DNA of 64,000 bases from Cypionkella sinensis (GCF_042646385.1 NZ_JBHRTO010000001.1:186001-250000), one strand, 5' to 3'; shown: positions 1 through 7,792, counted from the first letter of the stretch. The notes: a model not told the origin generated them from the letters alone. Translations and numbers: made by a program.

Positions 1-776
1 ACGAAGGTTGCCGCGAAACAGACAACCCGGCGTCGCCGAAGACGCTTGAAGTCTGGATAGGGAACCAAAAGAAGGCCGAAGCGCAGAACCATCCTGCTAT
101 CCCGCAAGCCGACTTGCCCACATGGTTCGCCGATCTTCGCCAACGCGAAGGCATGGCAGCACGGGCGCTAGAATTTGTGACCCTTTGCGCGTCGCGGTCG
201 GGCGAAGTTCGCGGCGCAACATGGGGCGAAATCGACCTTGCGACGAAGATTTGGACTATCCCCGCCGTTCGCATGAAGATGAAAAAGCCGCATTCGGTGC
301 CCTTGTCCGACGCCGCGATTGCCGTCTTGAAGGCGCTTCCGAACTTCGAAGCCGATCACAACGACCCGAAGGCGCTTGTCTTTCCGGCCCCCCGTGGTGG
401 CGAAATGTCAGACGCCACGATTTCCGCCGTTATGAAGCGCATGAACGAAGCCAAGGCGAAGAAGAACGGCAAGGGCTGGATTGACCCGCATGTTCTGACA
501 CAACCCGAAGACCCCGCCGAAACCCCGCAACCGCGCCCCGCCGTGCCGCATGGCCTTCGCAGCACCTTCAAGGATTGGGCGACCGAAGCGGGTATCGACA
601 ACATTCAATCCGAAATCGCCCTAGCGCATCGCGTCGGCAACGAAGTCGAACAGCGTTATCGCCGAACCGATCTTGTTGAACAGCGCCGGGCCATGATGGC
701 GGCTTGGGCGGGCTTCTGTCAGGGCGAAGCGGTCGCCGCAAAGGTCGTTCAACTGCGGGCGGGGGTTGCGCAATGA
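1..776 (+). CDS. Tyrosine site-specific integrase, P4 type (5' end outside window)
   Basis: This is the C-terminal catalytic part of a tyrosine recombinase that integrates and excises the mobile element. The frame is open from base 3, so the N-terminal arm-binding and core-binding domains lie mostly upstream of the window. Visible catalytic landmarks are the first Arg in CASRSGEVRGATW, the His and second Arg in VPHGLRSTFKDW, the His in IALAHRVGN, and the Tyr nucleophile in EQRYRRTDL. These are in the order and spacing of P4/prophage-type integrases, which usually use tRNA genes as attachment sites. A tRNA-Glu gene sits at the other end of the element (7797-7871). The next gene overlaps its stop by 4 bases (ATGA). 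No catalytic residue is missing, so the enzyme is probably active. Confidence 0.93.
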   Translation, partial: EGCRETDNPASPKTLEVWIGNQKKAEAQNHPAIPQADLPTWFADLRQREGMAARALEFVTLCASRSGEVRGATWGEIDLATKIWTIPAVRMKMKKPHSVPLSDAAIAVLKALPNFEADHNDPKALVFPAPRGGEMSDATISAVMKRMNEAKAKKNGKGWIDPHVLTQPEDPAETPQPRPAVPHGLRSTFKDWATEAGIDNIQSEIALAHRVGNEVEQRYRRTDLVEQRRAMMAAWAGFCQGEAVAAKVVQLRAGVAQ

Positions 777-1219
777 CCCTGTTACCGTTCGGCGGGTTCG
801 ACGCGACCTTGCCGCATTCCGGCGAAGAAGCGGGCAACCGTCTTGTGCAGATTGCAAACGCCATGACCTGTGGGCAACCCGTGCCGCCCGAACTTGCGCT
901 TTGGTTCTTCCAAGCCGTGAAAATCGGTTTGACGCCACAAGGCGAAATCAACGCCGACCGCTTCATGCGGGCATTGGGGCTGTTGAATGCGGTCGGCGAC
1001 GACGGGAAGTATTCGGCGATATTCAAGGCGCATTGGTCTTCGCGATATGGCGAACTGAAAGCCTATCAACCGCGCAACGCCTTCAAGACGCTGATAGGCG
1101 AAATGGTCGCGGGCGGGGTCACAACGTTGCCAAGCCGCAGCACTGTCAACGCATGGCTAGACCGTTCGTTTGTTTCGCAACTGCCTTCACGCGAATACCT
1201 GCAAGTATCTGAAAACTAA
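773..1219 (+). CDS. Unknown protein coupled to integrase
   Basis: A 148-residue protein of unknown function. The start at 773 is chosen because ATG overlaps the integrase TGA as ATGA, implying translational coupling; an open frame extends further upstream inside the integrase gene but is not needed. The sequence is mostly helical and soluble, with no signal peptide or membrane segment. The C-terminal third (around FKTLIGEMVAGG and PSRSTVNAWLDR) could form a DNA-binding helix pair, but this is only an impression. Its position between integrase and AlpA suggests a role in element mobility or regulation; that is inference from context. Codon usage matches the rest of the element (GAA for Glu). 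Confidence 0.75.
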   Translation: MTLLPFGGFDATLPHSGEEAGNRLVQIANAMTCGQPVPPELALWFFQAVKIGLTPQGEINADRFMRALGLLNAVGDDGKYSAIFKAHWSSRYGELKAYQPRNAFKTLIGEMVAGGVTTLPSRSTVNAWLDRSFVSQLPSREYLQVSEN

Positions 1220-1222
1220 TAA

Positions 1223-1253
1223 TTGTCCGGCAAATCCAGTCTTTGCCGGACAA
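1223..1253 (+). terminator. Strong hairpin after the integrase operon
   Basis: A perfect 12-bp stem (TTGTCCGGCAAA against TTTGCCGGACAA) with a 7-base loop begins 4 bases after the stop codon at 1219. There is no T-run on either side, so it may be a Rho-assisted or 3'-protecting hairpin rather than a classical intrinsic terminator. Confidence 0.6.
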
Positions 1254-1276
1254 GCCCCGACTTCCTGAATTGGTGC

Positions 1277-1311
1277 CCTAGCGGCTAGGTTGACACACAT
1301 AAACATGTGTG
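1277..1311 (+). promoter_or_regulatory. Operator/promoter region of the AlpA-type gene
   Basis: Two inverted repeats lie just upstream of the AlpA-like gene: CCTAG/CTAGG (1277-1289, 3-base centre) and CACACAT/ATGTGTG (1294-1311, 4-base centre). The second overlaps a TTGACA hexamer (1290-1295) that could be a -35 box; no convincing -10 box was found at the right spacing. The layout fits binding by a small regulator such as AlpA itself. Confidence 0.5.
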
Positions 1312-1322
1312 GAGTGACCCAG

Positions 1323-1631
1323 ATGAACGCCTTGACCAATTCGACCGCCACCCCGGCGGAAGCCCCCAAGTTCACCCCCGCGTCGCTTGTGACGAACGCC
1401 CTGTTAGGGACCGCTGATTTGTGCAGCGTTTGCCGCGCATCACGGGCGACAATCTATGTCTGGATTTCGTCCGGGTTGATGGTTCCAGCGATTAAGTTGG
1501 GGTCGAAGTCTTCGGCGTATCCGGCTTCGGAAGTGAACGCCATTCTTGCCGCCCGTATCGCCGGAAAGTCTGACGACGAAATCCGCGCCTTGGTCGTTCA
1601 ACTGACCGAAGCCCGCAAGCATTGCGCGTAA
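1323..1631 (+). CDS. AlpA-family phage regulator/excisionase
   Basis: A 102-residue protein with the AlpA signature: a winged-helix segment for choosing a site (ATIYVWISSGLMVPAIKLG, then SSAYPASEVNAIL) followed by the typical tail ARIAGKSDDEIRALVVQL ending in an Arg-rich helix. AlpA proteins of P4-like elements activate or assist excision, often by controlling integrase. The ATG at 1323 is preferred because GGAG (1311-1314) sits upstream at ribosome-binding distance; an upstream in-frame ATG lies within the palindromic operator. Its location between integrase and the replication gene is the normal position in P4-like satellites and islands. The regulatory target is inferred. Confidence 0.85.
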   Translation: MNALTNSTATPAEAPKFTPASLVTNALLGTADLCSVCRASRATIYVWISSGLMVPAIKLGSKSSAYPASEVNAILAARIAGKSDDEIRALVVQLTEARKHCA

Positions 1632-1735
1632 TGGCAGCCGTGTGGGCTGCCGAAATATCAACTAAGAGTTTGAAGCAAAAGGGGAAAAATCTTGCCCGCG
1701 ATTGCTATTAAGAACCTAATACAGAATGGCCCGAA

Positions 1736-3820
1736 ATGCAGTCCGATACCCACAACCAACAGCTATCCGAAAAGGGCCGAATGGCGCTTCATTGGGCCAA
1801 ACTTGGCCTTTGCGTCTTCCCTGTCCAGAACGGAACGAAAGACAAGCTTCTTGCGGGCGGCTGGCAAACTGTTGCGTCGAATGATTTGGCGCAAGTTAAA
1901 CAATGGTGGACGGATAATTCTGACGCTAATATCGGCTGCAACCTTGCTAAATCGGGTTTGGTCGCGGTCGATGCCGACATTTACAAGCCCGAATGCGAGT
2001 TCAACGCCTTCATGCAGGGCCGCAACCTGCCCGCAACCCTGACGCAGAAATCAGCGCGGGGCGGGTTTCACCTGATCTTTCGGGCGGAAGACGCTGCGAA
2101 GTATCCCGGTAAACTCTGCGAAGCGACCGAAATCAAGCATAACGGCTACATCATGCTTGCCCCTTCGACGTTTGCGGGGGGAATATACACGGTCGAAAAT
2201 TGGGCAGAACCTGCGCCATGCCCCGAATGGGTTTCGTCACGACAGGCTTCGACCTTCGATACCCACACTGTGCAAACCCCGATCAACGACCCGAACCCGG
2301 CTGCGCCGATCACTGACGAAGCCTTGCGGGATACTGTCTGCGGTTCGCCCGCGAACGCGGCCCATTACAACGGCACAAGCGACCTTGCCAAAACGAACAT
2401 GTCGGAAGCTACTTTCGCCCTGACATGCGCCGCCTGCCTCTTTTCCAGCGACGAAGAACAGGTTCGCCGGGTGGTCATGGCAAGCCCCCTTGTCCAGAAC
2501 AGCCCGCCCAAGGGCAGCGAAACGCGGGCGCAGAAGGTCCAACGACTGTGGGCAACTGAATACCCCAAGGCAGCCCGCCGGGGGGCGCAGGAACGGCAAC
2601 AGCAGGCGCAGGCAGCCGCACATGGGGCGCAGATAGCGGCAGCCATAGGGCAGCCTGCCAGCGGGCAGGGGGGCACCACGGGCGATGGGCTTATGAGCCT
2701 TGTCGAAATGCGAACCAAGTTCAAAAACGAACCGCCGCAAGCATTCGTAATCGACCGCAGAATACCGGAAGGGGAAGCAACCCTTCTATCCGGCGATGGC
2801 GGCACGGGTAAGACATACCTTATGCAGCAAGTCGCCGTTTATGTCGGAACAGGTTCGGGCGAAATAATCGGCAAAGTTGATCGTGTTAGCCCCGTCTTAA
2901 TCTGGACCGCCGAAGACACGCTGAAAATCCTAGACGAACGTTTTCAGCACATCGAAAAGTCGCGCCATATTGCAAGCTGCGGTCAATGGGCGGCGCAAAG
3001 TCTTGCTAATATCAAATGCCGCGACGTGCTAGGGGCCGCATTGTGGGTTGTTGATCGTGACAATCCAGCGGGAAAACCTACGCCCGCAATGGCAGCACTA
3101 GCCGCCGACATTCGCGCAACTTCGGCAAGGCTTGTCGTCTTGGACAATGCCAGCAACTTGTTTCAAGCGAACCCGAACGACCAAGTTCAAGTTACCGCCT
3201 TTGCAACAGAACTGCGCCGAATTGCGCGGGAAAACCATTGCGCGATTGTGCTTCTAGCGCACGTCAACGCCGAAACGGCTTCAACGAAGTTCGGCCCGAT
3301 CACTAAGACGTATTCGGGCACGGTTGCTTGGAACAACGCTTTCAGGTCGCGCATGTTCATTCGGAAAGTGCCAGCCGAAAACGGCATTCCCGAACACGTC
3401 GTCGTGTCGCACGAAAAGACGAACTACGGGGCGCTTGCCGAACCTGTCCGGTTGAAGCGCAACCCGGAAAACGGCGTTCTATCGTCGCTGTCCAATCACG
3501 AAATTGCCGATGCGATTGACGAAAGCTTGTCGCCGCTTGTTGAACAGGTCTTTACCCACATCGAATTGGCCCACAAGCGGGGCGAACCCATTCGAACATC
3601 GCTAACGGGGTCAAGGAACTTCTATCAGTGTTTGGCCGAAATGTTCGGAAAAGATTATCCCGACGGCGACAAAGAAACACGGCGAAAGGTCCGAATTTCA
3701 ATCGAACGGCTGTCCGCAAGCGGTCGCATTACAAAGCTAAAAGAATGGAAAAGTGGAAACCACTTCCATTCATGGGGTGTTTTGCAGCCTGACGACCCCC
3801 GGTATGGCAAGGGGGCGTGA
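1736..3820 (+). CDS. Prim-Pol primase fused to RepA-like helicase
   Basis: A 694-residue two-domain replication protein. The N-terminal part (about residues 15-170) is a bifunctional primase/polymerase domain with the metal-binding Asp pair in VAVDADIY (near residue 79) and the conserved His in GGFHLIF (near 111). The C-terminal part is a RecA-fold AAA/RepA-like helicase with Walker A GDGGTGKT (about 352-360), Walker B LVVLDNAS (about 465), and a sensor strand AIVLLAHVN near 500. A low-complexity Gln/Ala-rich linker (residues roughly 280-305) joins them. Such fusions start and drive replication of satellites, plasmids and integrative islands, so this element can probably replicate after excision. 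The 100-base leader before it holds no clear promoter, so it may be read from the AlpA promoter. Confidence 0.88.
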   Translation: MQSDTHNQQLSEKGRMALHWAKLGLCVFPVQNGTKDKLLAGGWQTVASNDLAQVKQWWTDNSDANIGCNLAKSGLVAVDADIYKPECEFNAFMQGRNLPATLTQKSARGGFHLIFRAEDAAKYPGKLCEATEIKHNGYIMLAPSTFAGGIYTVENWAEPAPCPEWVSSRQASTFDTHTVQTPINDPNPAAPITDEALRDTVCGSPANAAHYNGTSDLAKTNMSEATFALTCAACLFSSDEEQVRRVVMASPLVQNSPPKGSETRAQKVQRLWATEYPKAARRGAQERQQQAQAAAHGAQIAAAIGQPASGQGGTTGDGLMSLVEMRTKFKNEPPQAFVIDRRIPEGEATLLSGDGGTGKTYLMQQVAVYVGTGSGEIIGKVDRVSPVLIWTAEDTLKILDERFQHIEKSRHIASCGQWAAQSLANIKCRDVLGAALWVVDRDNPAGKPTPAMAALAADIRATSARLVVLDNASNLFQANPNDQVQVTAFATELRRIARENHCAIVLLAHVNAETASTKFGPITKTYSGTVAWNNAFRSRMFIRKVPAENGIPEHVVVSHEKTNYGALAEPVRLKRNPENGVLSSLSNHEIADAIDESLSPLVEQVFTHIELAHKRGEPIRTSLTGSRNFYQCLAEMFGKDYPDGDKETRRKVRISIERLSASGRITKLKEWKSGNHFHSWGVLQPDDPRYGKGA

Positions 3821-4080
3821 CCGTGAGTTCGGAACTAACGATACCGTCACTTCGAACCCATACAACCCCCGTGAGTTCTCTACTCAGGGGGTATGGGGGA
3901 ACTACTCGGACAGATTTAACTGACGCTCGGAAGTCACGGTGCCACGGCTGCCGCGACCCTATGGCCCCCATGTGGGCAAGCGCATGATGGCAGAGCGCCC
4001 GGCTGCCAAACACAACTACAAAACAACGCCGAATTGACCGTCGAAGAAACCTACTACATCCCTACTAAGGAAATGCCGAA
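3821..4080. promoter_or_regulatory. Intergenic region with hairpins after the primase (possible origin)
   Basis: 260 bases without a convincing gene. It has a small palindrome AGTTC-G-GAACT (3826-3836) and a larger imperfect hairpin (3859-3895) whose arms are CATA/TATG, CCCCC/GGGGG and GAG/CTC around a 7-base loop. GTGAGTTC occurs in both. Structured DNA just downstream of a replication gene is where small elements often place an origin, but no iterons were recognised. It could also be a transcription attenuator. Confidence 0.35.
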
Positions 4081-4686
4081 ATGAAAGCCAAAATCGACCG
4101 CGACAAAGAAGCCTTGTTTGACGACCGGGCGCATGAAGATGTGAGGAAGGTTCTTAACGTTGCCGAAGACAAGTTGCTTGAAGGTCAAATTGAAGACCCT
4201 ATTGAAATCGAAGAATACCTTTGTCGTTTTTACATCGAAGAAGTCGCCGGAATGGTTCAGGGCGCTTCGTGGTTTCTGCAATGCGATGCAACCGAAGGTG
4301 CCGAAAACTTCCTGTTGAAGTGCGTCGGCGGTTTTACCGATAAGCCGCATCCGATACGACGGCTTCTTCGACCAAATAGGCTTCGGGCTTGCGGAAATCA
4401 GTTGTCGTTTCATACCGCAACGTATTTTCCTCGCTACCGTCCGATTTTGACGCAACGCTATACCGAAGAACTGCATCGCCCCGACAACAGCGTTTTAATT
4501 GGCGCGGGGTTCAACGGCATTTTGCATCTTGCCGCCGCAAGCCTTCCGGGCGTTCGGGAAGAAGTGAACCGCGAACTGCGCCGTCGCGGTTTGGACTATG
4601 ACGCCGCCAAGGTTCCCGCCGCGCATCTTGAACGCCGTATGCGGGCGCTTGGAAGTTCCGGGCGAATGATCGGCAAAGGCAACTGA
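4081..4686 (+). CDS. Unknown element protein, possibly frame-disrupted in its middle
   Basis: A 201-residue protein of no family I recognise. The start has an AAGGA box about 9 bases upstream. The first 90 residues are acidic and look like a normal soluble protein, as do the last 75 (ending in a basic Arg-rich helix). The middle (about codons 91-120) is Arg-rich with rare CGA and AGG codons, while the +1 frame across the same bases (4352-4447) reads as a better protein stretch including RYDGFFDQIGFGLAEI. This suggests a pair of compensating frameshifts, natural or from sequencing. It starts the run of small genes ending at the 6791 terminator. Confidence 0.6.
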   Translation: MKAKIDRDKEALFDDRAHEDVRKVLNVAEDKLLEGQIEDPIEIEEYLCRFYIEEVAGMVQGASWFLQCDATEGAENFLLKCVGGFTDKPHPIRRLLRPNRLRACGNQLSFHTATYFPRYRPILTQRYTEELHRPDNSVLIGAGFNGILHLAAASLPGVREEVNRELRRRGLDYDAAKVPAAHLERRMRALGSSGRMIGKGN

Positions 4687-4687
4687 C

Positions 4688-4909
4688 ATGAACGCCCGTC
4701 TTCGCAACGCCTTCGTGAACCCGGCGCAGCTTACCGACCAAGACCTTGCTGATATGGCCGCAGCCATGAAGAAAGACGCTTCGACCGCAGCCAAACGCCG
4801 CAATCGCCTGCAAAACGCGGGCGGGTCAAATGGCGAAGAAACAGCCCGGAACGAAGCGGCAAGGCAGCGCCGGGCCGATCTTCGCAAGCTGAAATCGGCA
4901 TGGGGATAG
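4688..4909 (+). CDS. Small basic unknown protein
   Basis: A 73-residue protein starting one base after the previous stop (TGACATG), so probably co-translated. It is rich in Ala, Arg and Lys and predicted to be helical throughout, with no Cys and no membrane segment. A role such as nucleic-acid binding or acting as a small structural adaptor is possible but unsupported. Codon usage is that of the element. Confidence 0.6.
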   Translation: MNARLRNAFVNPAQLTDQDLADMAAAMKKDASTAAKRRNRLQNAGGSNGEETARNEAARQRRADLRKLKSAWG

Positions 4910-5042
4910 GGCGCAGAAACTTTCTTTTGTCCCGGTTTGTCTGCCGTTGTCTGACCCCAATTTGCCCCCTTGCCAGCCTAAAAACGACCGCCCTAAGTGG
5001 CCCTTAACCCCGCCCTGCATGTCGAATTTGAACGGTATTTCG

Positions 5043-5294
5043 ATGGAAAACCCCAAGCCTGTTTGGCCTTCGCCAGTGACCCCCATACCCCCGGAAGCGA
5101 AGAAGCGTATTCAGCCTATCGGGAACTTAATTCAGGTTCGCGATCACATGGTTCGCATATTCAAAGAGGCAAGGCGCGGTGAAATTAAGGTCGATGATGC
5201 GTCGAAATTAATTCACATGCTTTCGCTAATTCAGCGTTCGTTTGAAAGTTCCGACTTGGAAGAACGGCTTCGTCGCTTGGAAGGTGCCGCATGA
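5043..5294 (+). CDS. Small helical unknown protein
   Basis: An 83-residue protein; in-frame alternatives start at ATG 5019 or TTG 4947, and none has a strong ribosome-binding site, so the start is uncertain. After a Pro-rich N-terminus it forms a helical segment (QVRDHMVRIFKEARRGEI, then SKLIHMLSLIQRSFESSDLE and a terminal LRRLEG). This resembles the short coiled-coil proteins often encoded just before terminase genes in prophages, but no terminase follows here. It overlaps the next gene by 4 bases (ATGA), so the two are likely translationally coupled. Confidence 0.6.
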   Translation: MENPKPVWPSPVTPIPPEAKKRIQPIGNLIQVRDHMVRIFKEARRGEIKVDDASKLIHMLSLIQRSFESSDLEERLRRLEGAA

Positions 5295-5653
5295 CCCGGA
5301 ACCTTGCCGCCCGGATTGACCGCCTTGAAGCTGCGAAGCGCGTCGTGCCGAAGGTTCTTGGCATTTCAGTCGATGGAACGCCGATGTGGCGCGAAGTTAT
5401 GCGCGACGGGGTTCTTCACTGTCTGCCCCGTTATGAACACGACGAATGGGCCGAACGTTGCCGCTATCAGCAAGCCGAACTGCAAGAACAGCTTCGCGGG
5501 TTTGCCGCCCTTCTTGGTGAAGAAGACACGCCCGACGCCCCGGCCATTGTGGGCAATGATCGCCTTGCGCCGCTTCCCGCCGGAAAGAAGCGCCCCCGTT
5601 TCATCGAAGCACATGGGCGCGAAATCGACGCCTTTACTCTCACAAGGAACTGA
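5291..5653 (+). CDS. Unknown protein with coiled-coil N-terminus
   Basis: A 120-residue protein overlapping the upstream gene by 4 bases. It begins with a basic helix (NLAARIDRLEAAKR), continues with a short beta-like stretch (KVLGISVDGTPMWREV) and a Glu/Gln-rich helix, and ends in a flexible Pro-rich tail. No catalytic motif is visible. It is part of the tight cistron run 4081-6757 and has the element's codon style. The N-terminal helix resembles those of small prophage proteins next to packaging genes; this is similarity by eye only. Confidence 0.6.
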   Translation: MTRNLAARIDRLEAAKRVVPKVLGISVDGTPMWREVMRDGVLHCLPRYEHDEWAERCRYQQAELQEQLRGFAALLGEEDTPDAPAIVGNDRLAPLPAGKKRPRFIEAHGREIDAFTLTRN

Positions 5654-5657
5654 CAAA

Positions 5658-6374
5658 ATGGCCCTAGTTAAAACCCCCCAAGCCCTGCAAACCATGCAAT
5701 TCCTATCGACCGATAGCGGGCGAAAAGCCATGTGCGGGGATTGGACAAAATTCGATGCTGTGCCCGGCACGAAGCTTGCGAAACTGCACCATGCTATTGA
5801 CGACGCGGTGAAAAGAGTTTCGGCCCTTGAATGGGACAAGACCCGTTCCGAACCGCAGCGCCACCAAGCCGCCCGCAAGATCGCCGAAGCCGTCGTTGCC
5901 GAAATCAACAAGACCCGCGCCGAACTGAAAGCTTACACGGAAAACGAAACGAACGCAGCAATGGCCGAAATTGACCGGGCGCTTGCCCCTTCGATTGATA
6001 CCGCCGCGCAAGTCGTTCGGTCGGAAATCCGCGCCTTCGTCCTGTCGAAGAAGGGCGACCCTGATTTCATCACCGAACTGCGGGGCTTGGTGGAAAGCGA
6101 CCTTCGGTTTGCAACTGCGATTTTTGAAGCGCCCGCCGCGCTTTCCGGCATTTCGCCCGAACGCATGAACACCCTTCGCATGAACGCCGCCCTTGCCCAT
6201 GCCCCGGAAGCTTCGGAACGTGTTCGCGTTGCATCCGAAATCGCCGGGCTTGACCGCAGCCTTGCCAGCGTCGCAATGGAAATCCCGCGTTCGTTCTATA
6301 GCCCCGGCGTCGAAGCTGGAATGCAAACCCGCGTCGAAGTTGACGCCCCGCTTTCGACCGGGGAAGGCCAGTGA
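5658..6374 (+). CDS. Unknown helical protein, largest of the satellite-like gene run
   Basis: A 238-residue, almost entirely helical, Ala/Glu-rich soluble protein. The ATG at 5658 follows the previous stop by 4 bases; the frame stays open far upstream but that would overlap the preceding gene entirely. Long amphipathic helices (about residues 70-130) suggest a coiled-coil or scaffold-like protein. No signal peptide, Cys motif or enzyme signature is visible. Its place in an operon without capsid genes could suit a protein that interferes with or redirects a helper phage, but nothing in the sequence proves this. Confidence 0.65.
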   Translation: MALVKTPQALQTMQFLSTDSGRKAMCGDWTKFDAVPGTKLAKLHHAIDDAVKRVSALEWDKTRSEPQRHQAARKIAEAVVAEINKTRAELKAYTENETNAAMAEIDRALAPSIDTAAQVVRSEIRAFVLSKKGDPDFITELRGLVESDLRFATAIFEAPAALSGISPERMNTLRMNAALAHAPEASERVRVASEIAGLDRSLASVAMEIPRSFYSPGVEAGMQTRVEVDAPLSTGEGQ

Positions 6375-6757
6375 CCGCCGCCGCCGAAATCGCCGCATGG
6401 CTTGCCGCTTCGTCGCAGAACGACCGCAGCCCCAAGGGTGACTTGATCGTTCGCGGCCCGTTCGGGGAATTGGTCACGGTCGGGCTTGACGACGTGCCGC
6501 CAGAAGCGCCTGCGGGCTGTTTGCCCCTGTTCACCCTGGCATCGGGTTTCGTGCCCACATGGGCCGCGCCAGAGGGGCAGCAACGGCTTTCAGACAGGGC
6601 GCAGCACGTCGCTTGGCTGGCAGGAGCAGGACGCCCGGATTTCCCCGCTGTTGCCGTCCTGCGGATCGCCACAGGGGCCACCATGCGCCAAGCCTGCACC
6701 GCAGCGGACATCGACCCCGACGCGCCCCTTGTGGGCATCCCCGCAGCCGCTTTCTAA
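6371..6757 (+). CDS. Unknown small protein, last gene of plus-strand operon
   Basis: A 128-residue protein starting at GTG, which overlaps the preceding TGA (GTGA). It is acidic to neutral, rich in Ala, Pro and Gly, with a C-terminal segment (VAVLRIATGATMRQACTAADI) that looks like a helix-turn-helix-sized unit but lacks a family match. It ends 33 bases before a strong intrinsic terminator, closing the operon. Function unknown. Confidence 0.6.
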   Translation: MTAAAEIAAWLAASSQNDRSPKGDLIVRGPFGELVTVGLDDVPPEAPAGCLPLFTLASGFVPTWAAPEGQQRLSDRAQHVAWLAGAGRPDFPAVAVLRIATGATMRQACTAADIDPDAPLVGIPAAAF

Positions 6758-6790
6758 CGATCTTCCACAGGGCCACTGAGGAAGCTACCT

Positions 6791-6826
6791 GACCCCCGTT
6801 GCCGCAAAGTTTCGGGGGTCTTTTTT
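6791..6826 (+). terminator. Rho-independent terminator of the element operon
   Basis: An 8-bp stem GACCCCCG/CGGGGGTC (6791-6798 with 6813-6820) is followed directly by six T residues. It ends plus-strand transcription between convergent gene groups. Confidence 0.92.
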
Positions 6827-7027
6827 CTACTTCTTGGTCAGGATGCCAGCTTCAAGCTTATCAAGAAGGGCGTCCGCTTCATCTAGAAGCTTTAGCTTTT
6901 CGGGCCAAAACCTGCCGTCCGCTGCGGCACCATTGACCCAAGCGGCTCTTGCTTCTGCATCCGCTAGCCATTGGATACGGTTGTGTATTTGGGTCAAACG
7001 CGCCTGAATTTGCGCTTCATCTACCAT
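6827..7027 (-). CDS. Small unknown protein
   Basis: A 66-residue helical protein (start MVDEAQIQARL). The ATG at 7027 is chosen because GAAGGA lies 6 bases upstream; a second in-frame ATG at 7048 overlaps the upstream gene as ATGA and would add seven residues. It contains a conserved-looking pattern of Trp and Leu typical of small phage proteins but no recognised domain. Its 3' end abuts the terminator of the facing operon. Confidence 0.55.
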   Translation of the reverse strand: MVDEAQIQARLTQIHNRIQWLADAEARAAWVNGAAADGRFWPEKLKLLDEADALLDKLEAGILTKK

Positions 7028-7044
7028 TGTTTTTCCTTCAAGGT

Positions 7045-7233
7045 TCAAGTCTGCGGCGGCGGGTTGTGCCAGCCTGTGAAGATGCCCGCTAGTTCGGTCA
7101 CAACGTTGTTCGGGTCGCTATGTTGAACGTCGTCAAGATCAACGCCAAGCACTTCGTAAAATTCGGCAATAGTGATTTTGCGCCGCCAAATCAGGCGGGC
7201 AACTTCCAGAAGAATTTCGTCGCGGTCTTCCAA
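7045..7233 (-). CDS. Small acidic unknown protein
   Basis: A 62-residue acidic protein (begins MEDRDEILLEVARLIWRR) with a helical N-terminal half and a short Pro-rich tail. It sits 11 bases downstream of the zinc-binding gene and is coupled to the next small gene. No function can be named. Confidence 0.6.
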   Translation of the reverse strand: MEDRDEILLEVARLIWRRKITIAEFYEVLGVDLDDVQHSDPNNVVTELAGIFTGWHNPPPQT

Positions 7234-7244
7234 ATTTCACCCCT

Positions 7245-7604
7245 CTAAAGTTCCCGCGCTTCCTTGCTAGATGCGCCCCCGTGAGCATGGCAGAACCCGC
7301 CGTCTTCTTGAAGCCAAACTTCAAACGGTCGCTGTATGCCGCCGCTGACAGAGTTCTTGCATCGCGTTCCCTTCGAAGTAGTCGCGCCGCAACGTGGTTC
7401 GCCGCTTGTCGCAACCCAATCAAGATACTGTTGCTTGAAGGCACCGTTCTTTCGGGCGAACCATTCTTCGCGGTCTTGAACGAAGGGCTGCACATCTTCC
7501 GGCGCAAGCGTTACCGTTATCCCGCCCCAAGGCGCGGGCACCGAACCGACCAAAGAAATGCCCGCAGCTTCCATCGCGTCAACAGTCTTGCGGTCTATCG
7601 TCAT
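7245..7604 (-). CDS. Small putative zinc-binding phage-type protein
   Basis: A 119-residue protein. The start at 7604 is preferred because it has a GGGGAA box; upstream in-frame codons would add 18 residues. The C-terminal half carries four likely metal ligands in the order RCGATTSKGTRCKN, a 20-residue insert, then FCHAHGG. This CGA-xx-G-xxC ... C-x-HGG pattern is common in small prophage proteins and is likely a zinc ribbon. It leads the three-gene minus-strand operon next to the attachment site. Confidence 0.7.
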   Translation of the reverse strand: MTIDRKTVDAMEAAGISLVGSVPAPWGGITVTLAPEDVQPFVQDREEWFARKNGAFKQQYLDWVATSGEPRCGATTSKGTRCKNSVSGGIQRPFEVWLQEDGGFCHAHGGASSKEAREL

Positions 7605-7724
7605 GCGTTTCCCCGTGTTCTTCGCCGCAATATGCAGCCTTGCCGACGTTCGACGCAAGCAAGCTGTTCACGTTCGCGTGATCGGTTCCGGCGCTTCGGC
7701 AGGTCAAAAGGGGCGGATTTTTCG

Positions 7725-7744
7725 CTGTAGTAGTTCTGTAGTAG
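7725..7744. promoter_or_regulatory. Direct repeat near attachment site (possible recombinase arm sites)
   Basis: CTGTAGTAG occurs twice with an 11-base period (7725-7733 and 7736-7744), one helical turn apart and about 50 bases from the tRNA 3' end. Tandem short repeats at this distance are typical arm-type or excisionase-binding sites, but they could also regulate the operon starting at 7604. Confidence 0.4.
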
Positions 7745-7792
7745 GATTTTGGCGCTTTGGAATTTCGCAGCAAAATCAACAGCTTACAGAAG

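Noticed and set aside
3729..4013. Minus-strand open frame near the primase end
   Set aside because: It covers the hairpin region and the antisense of the primase 3' end, lacks a ribosome site and is His/Arg-rich.
5304..5657. In-frame upstream extension of the 5658 gene
   Set aside because: It overlaps the whole of the preceding coupled gene, and the translation there is Cys/Arg-rich and unlike the downstream part.
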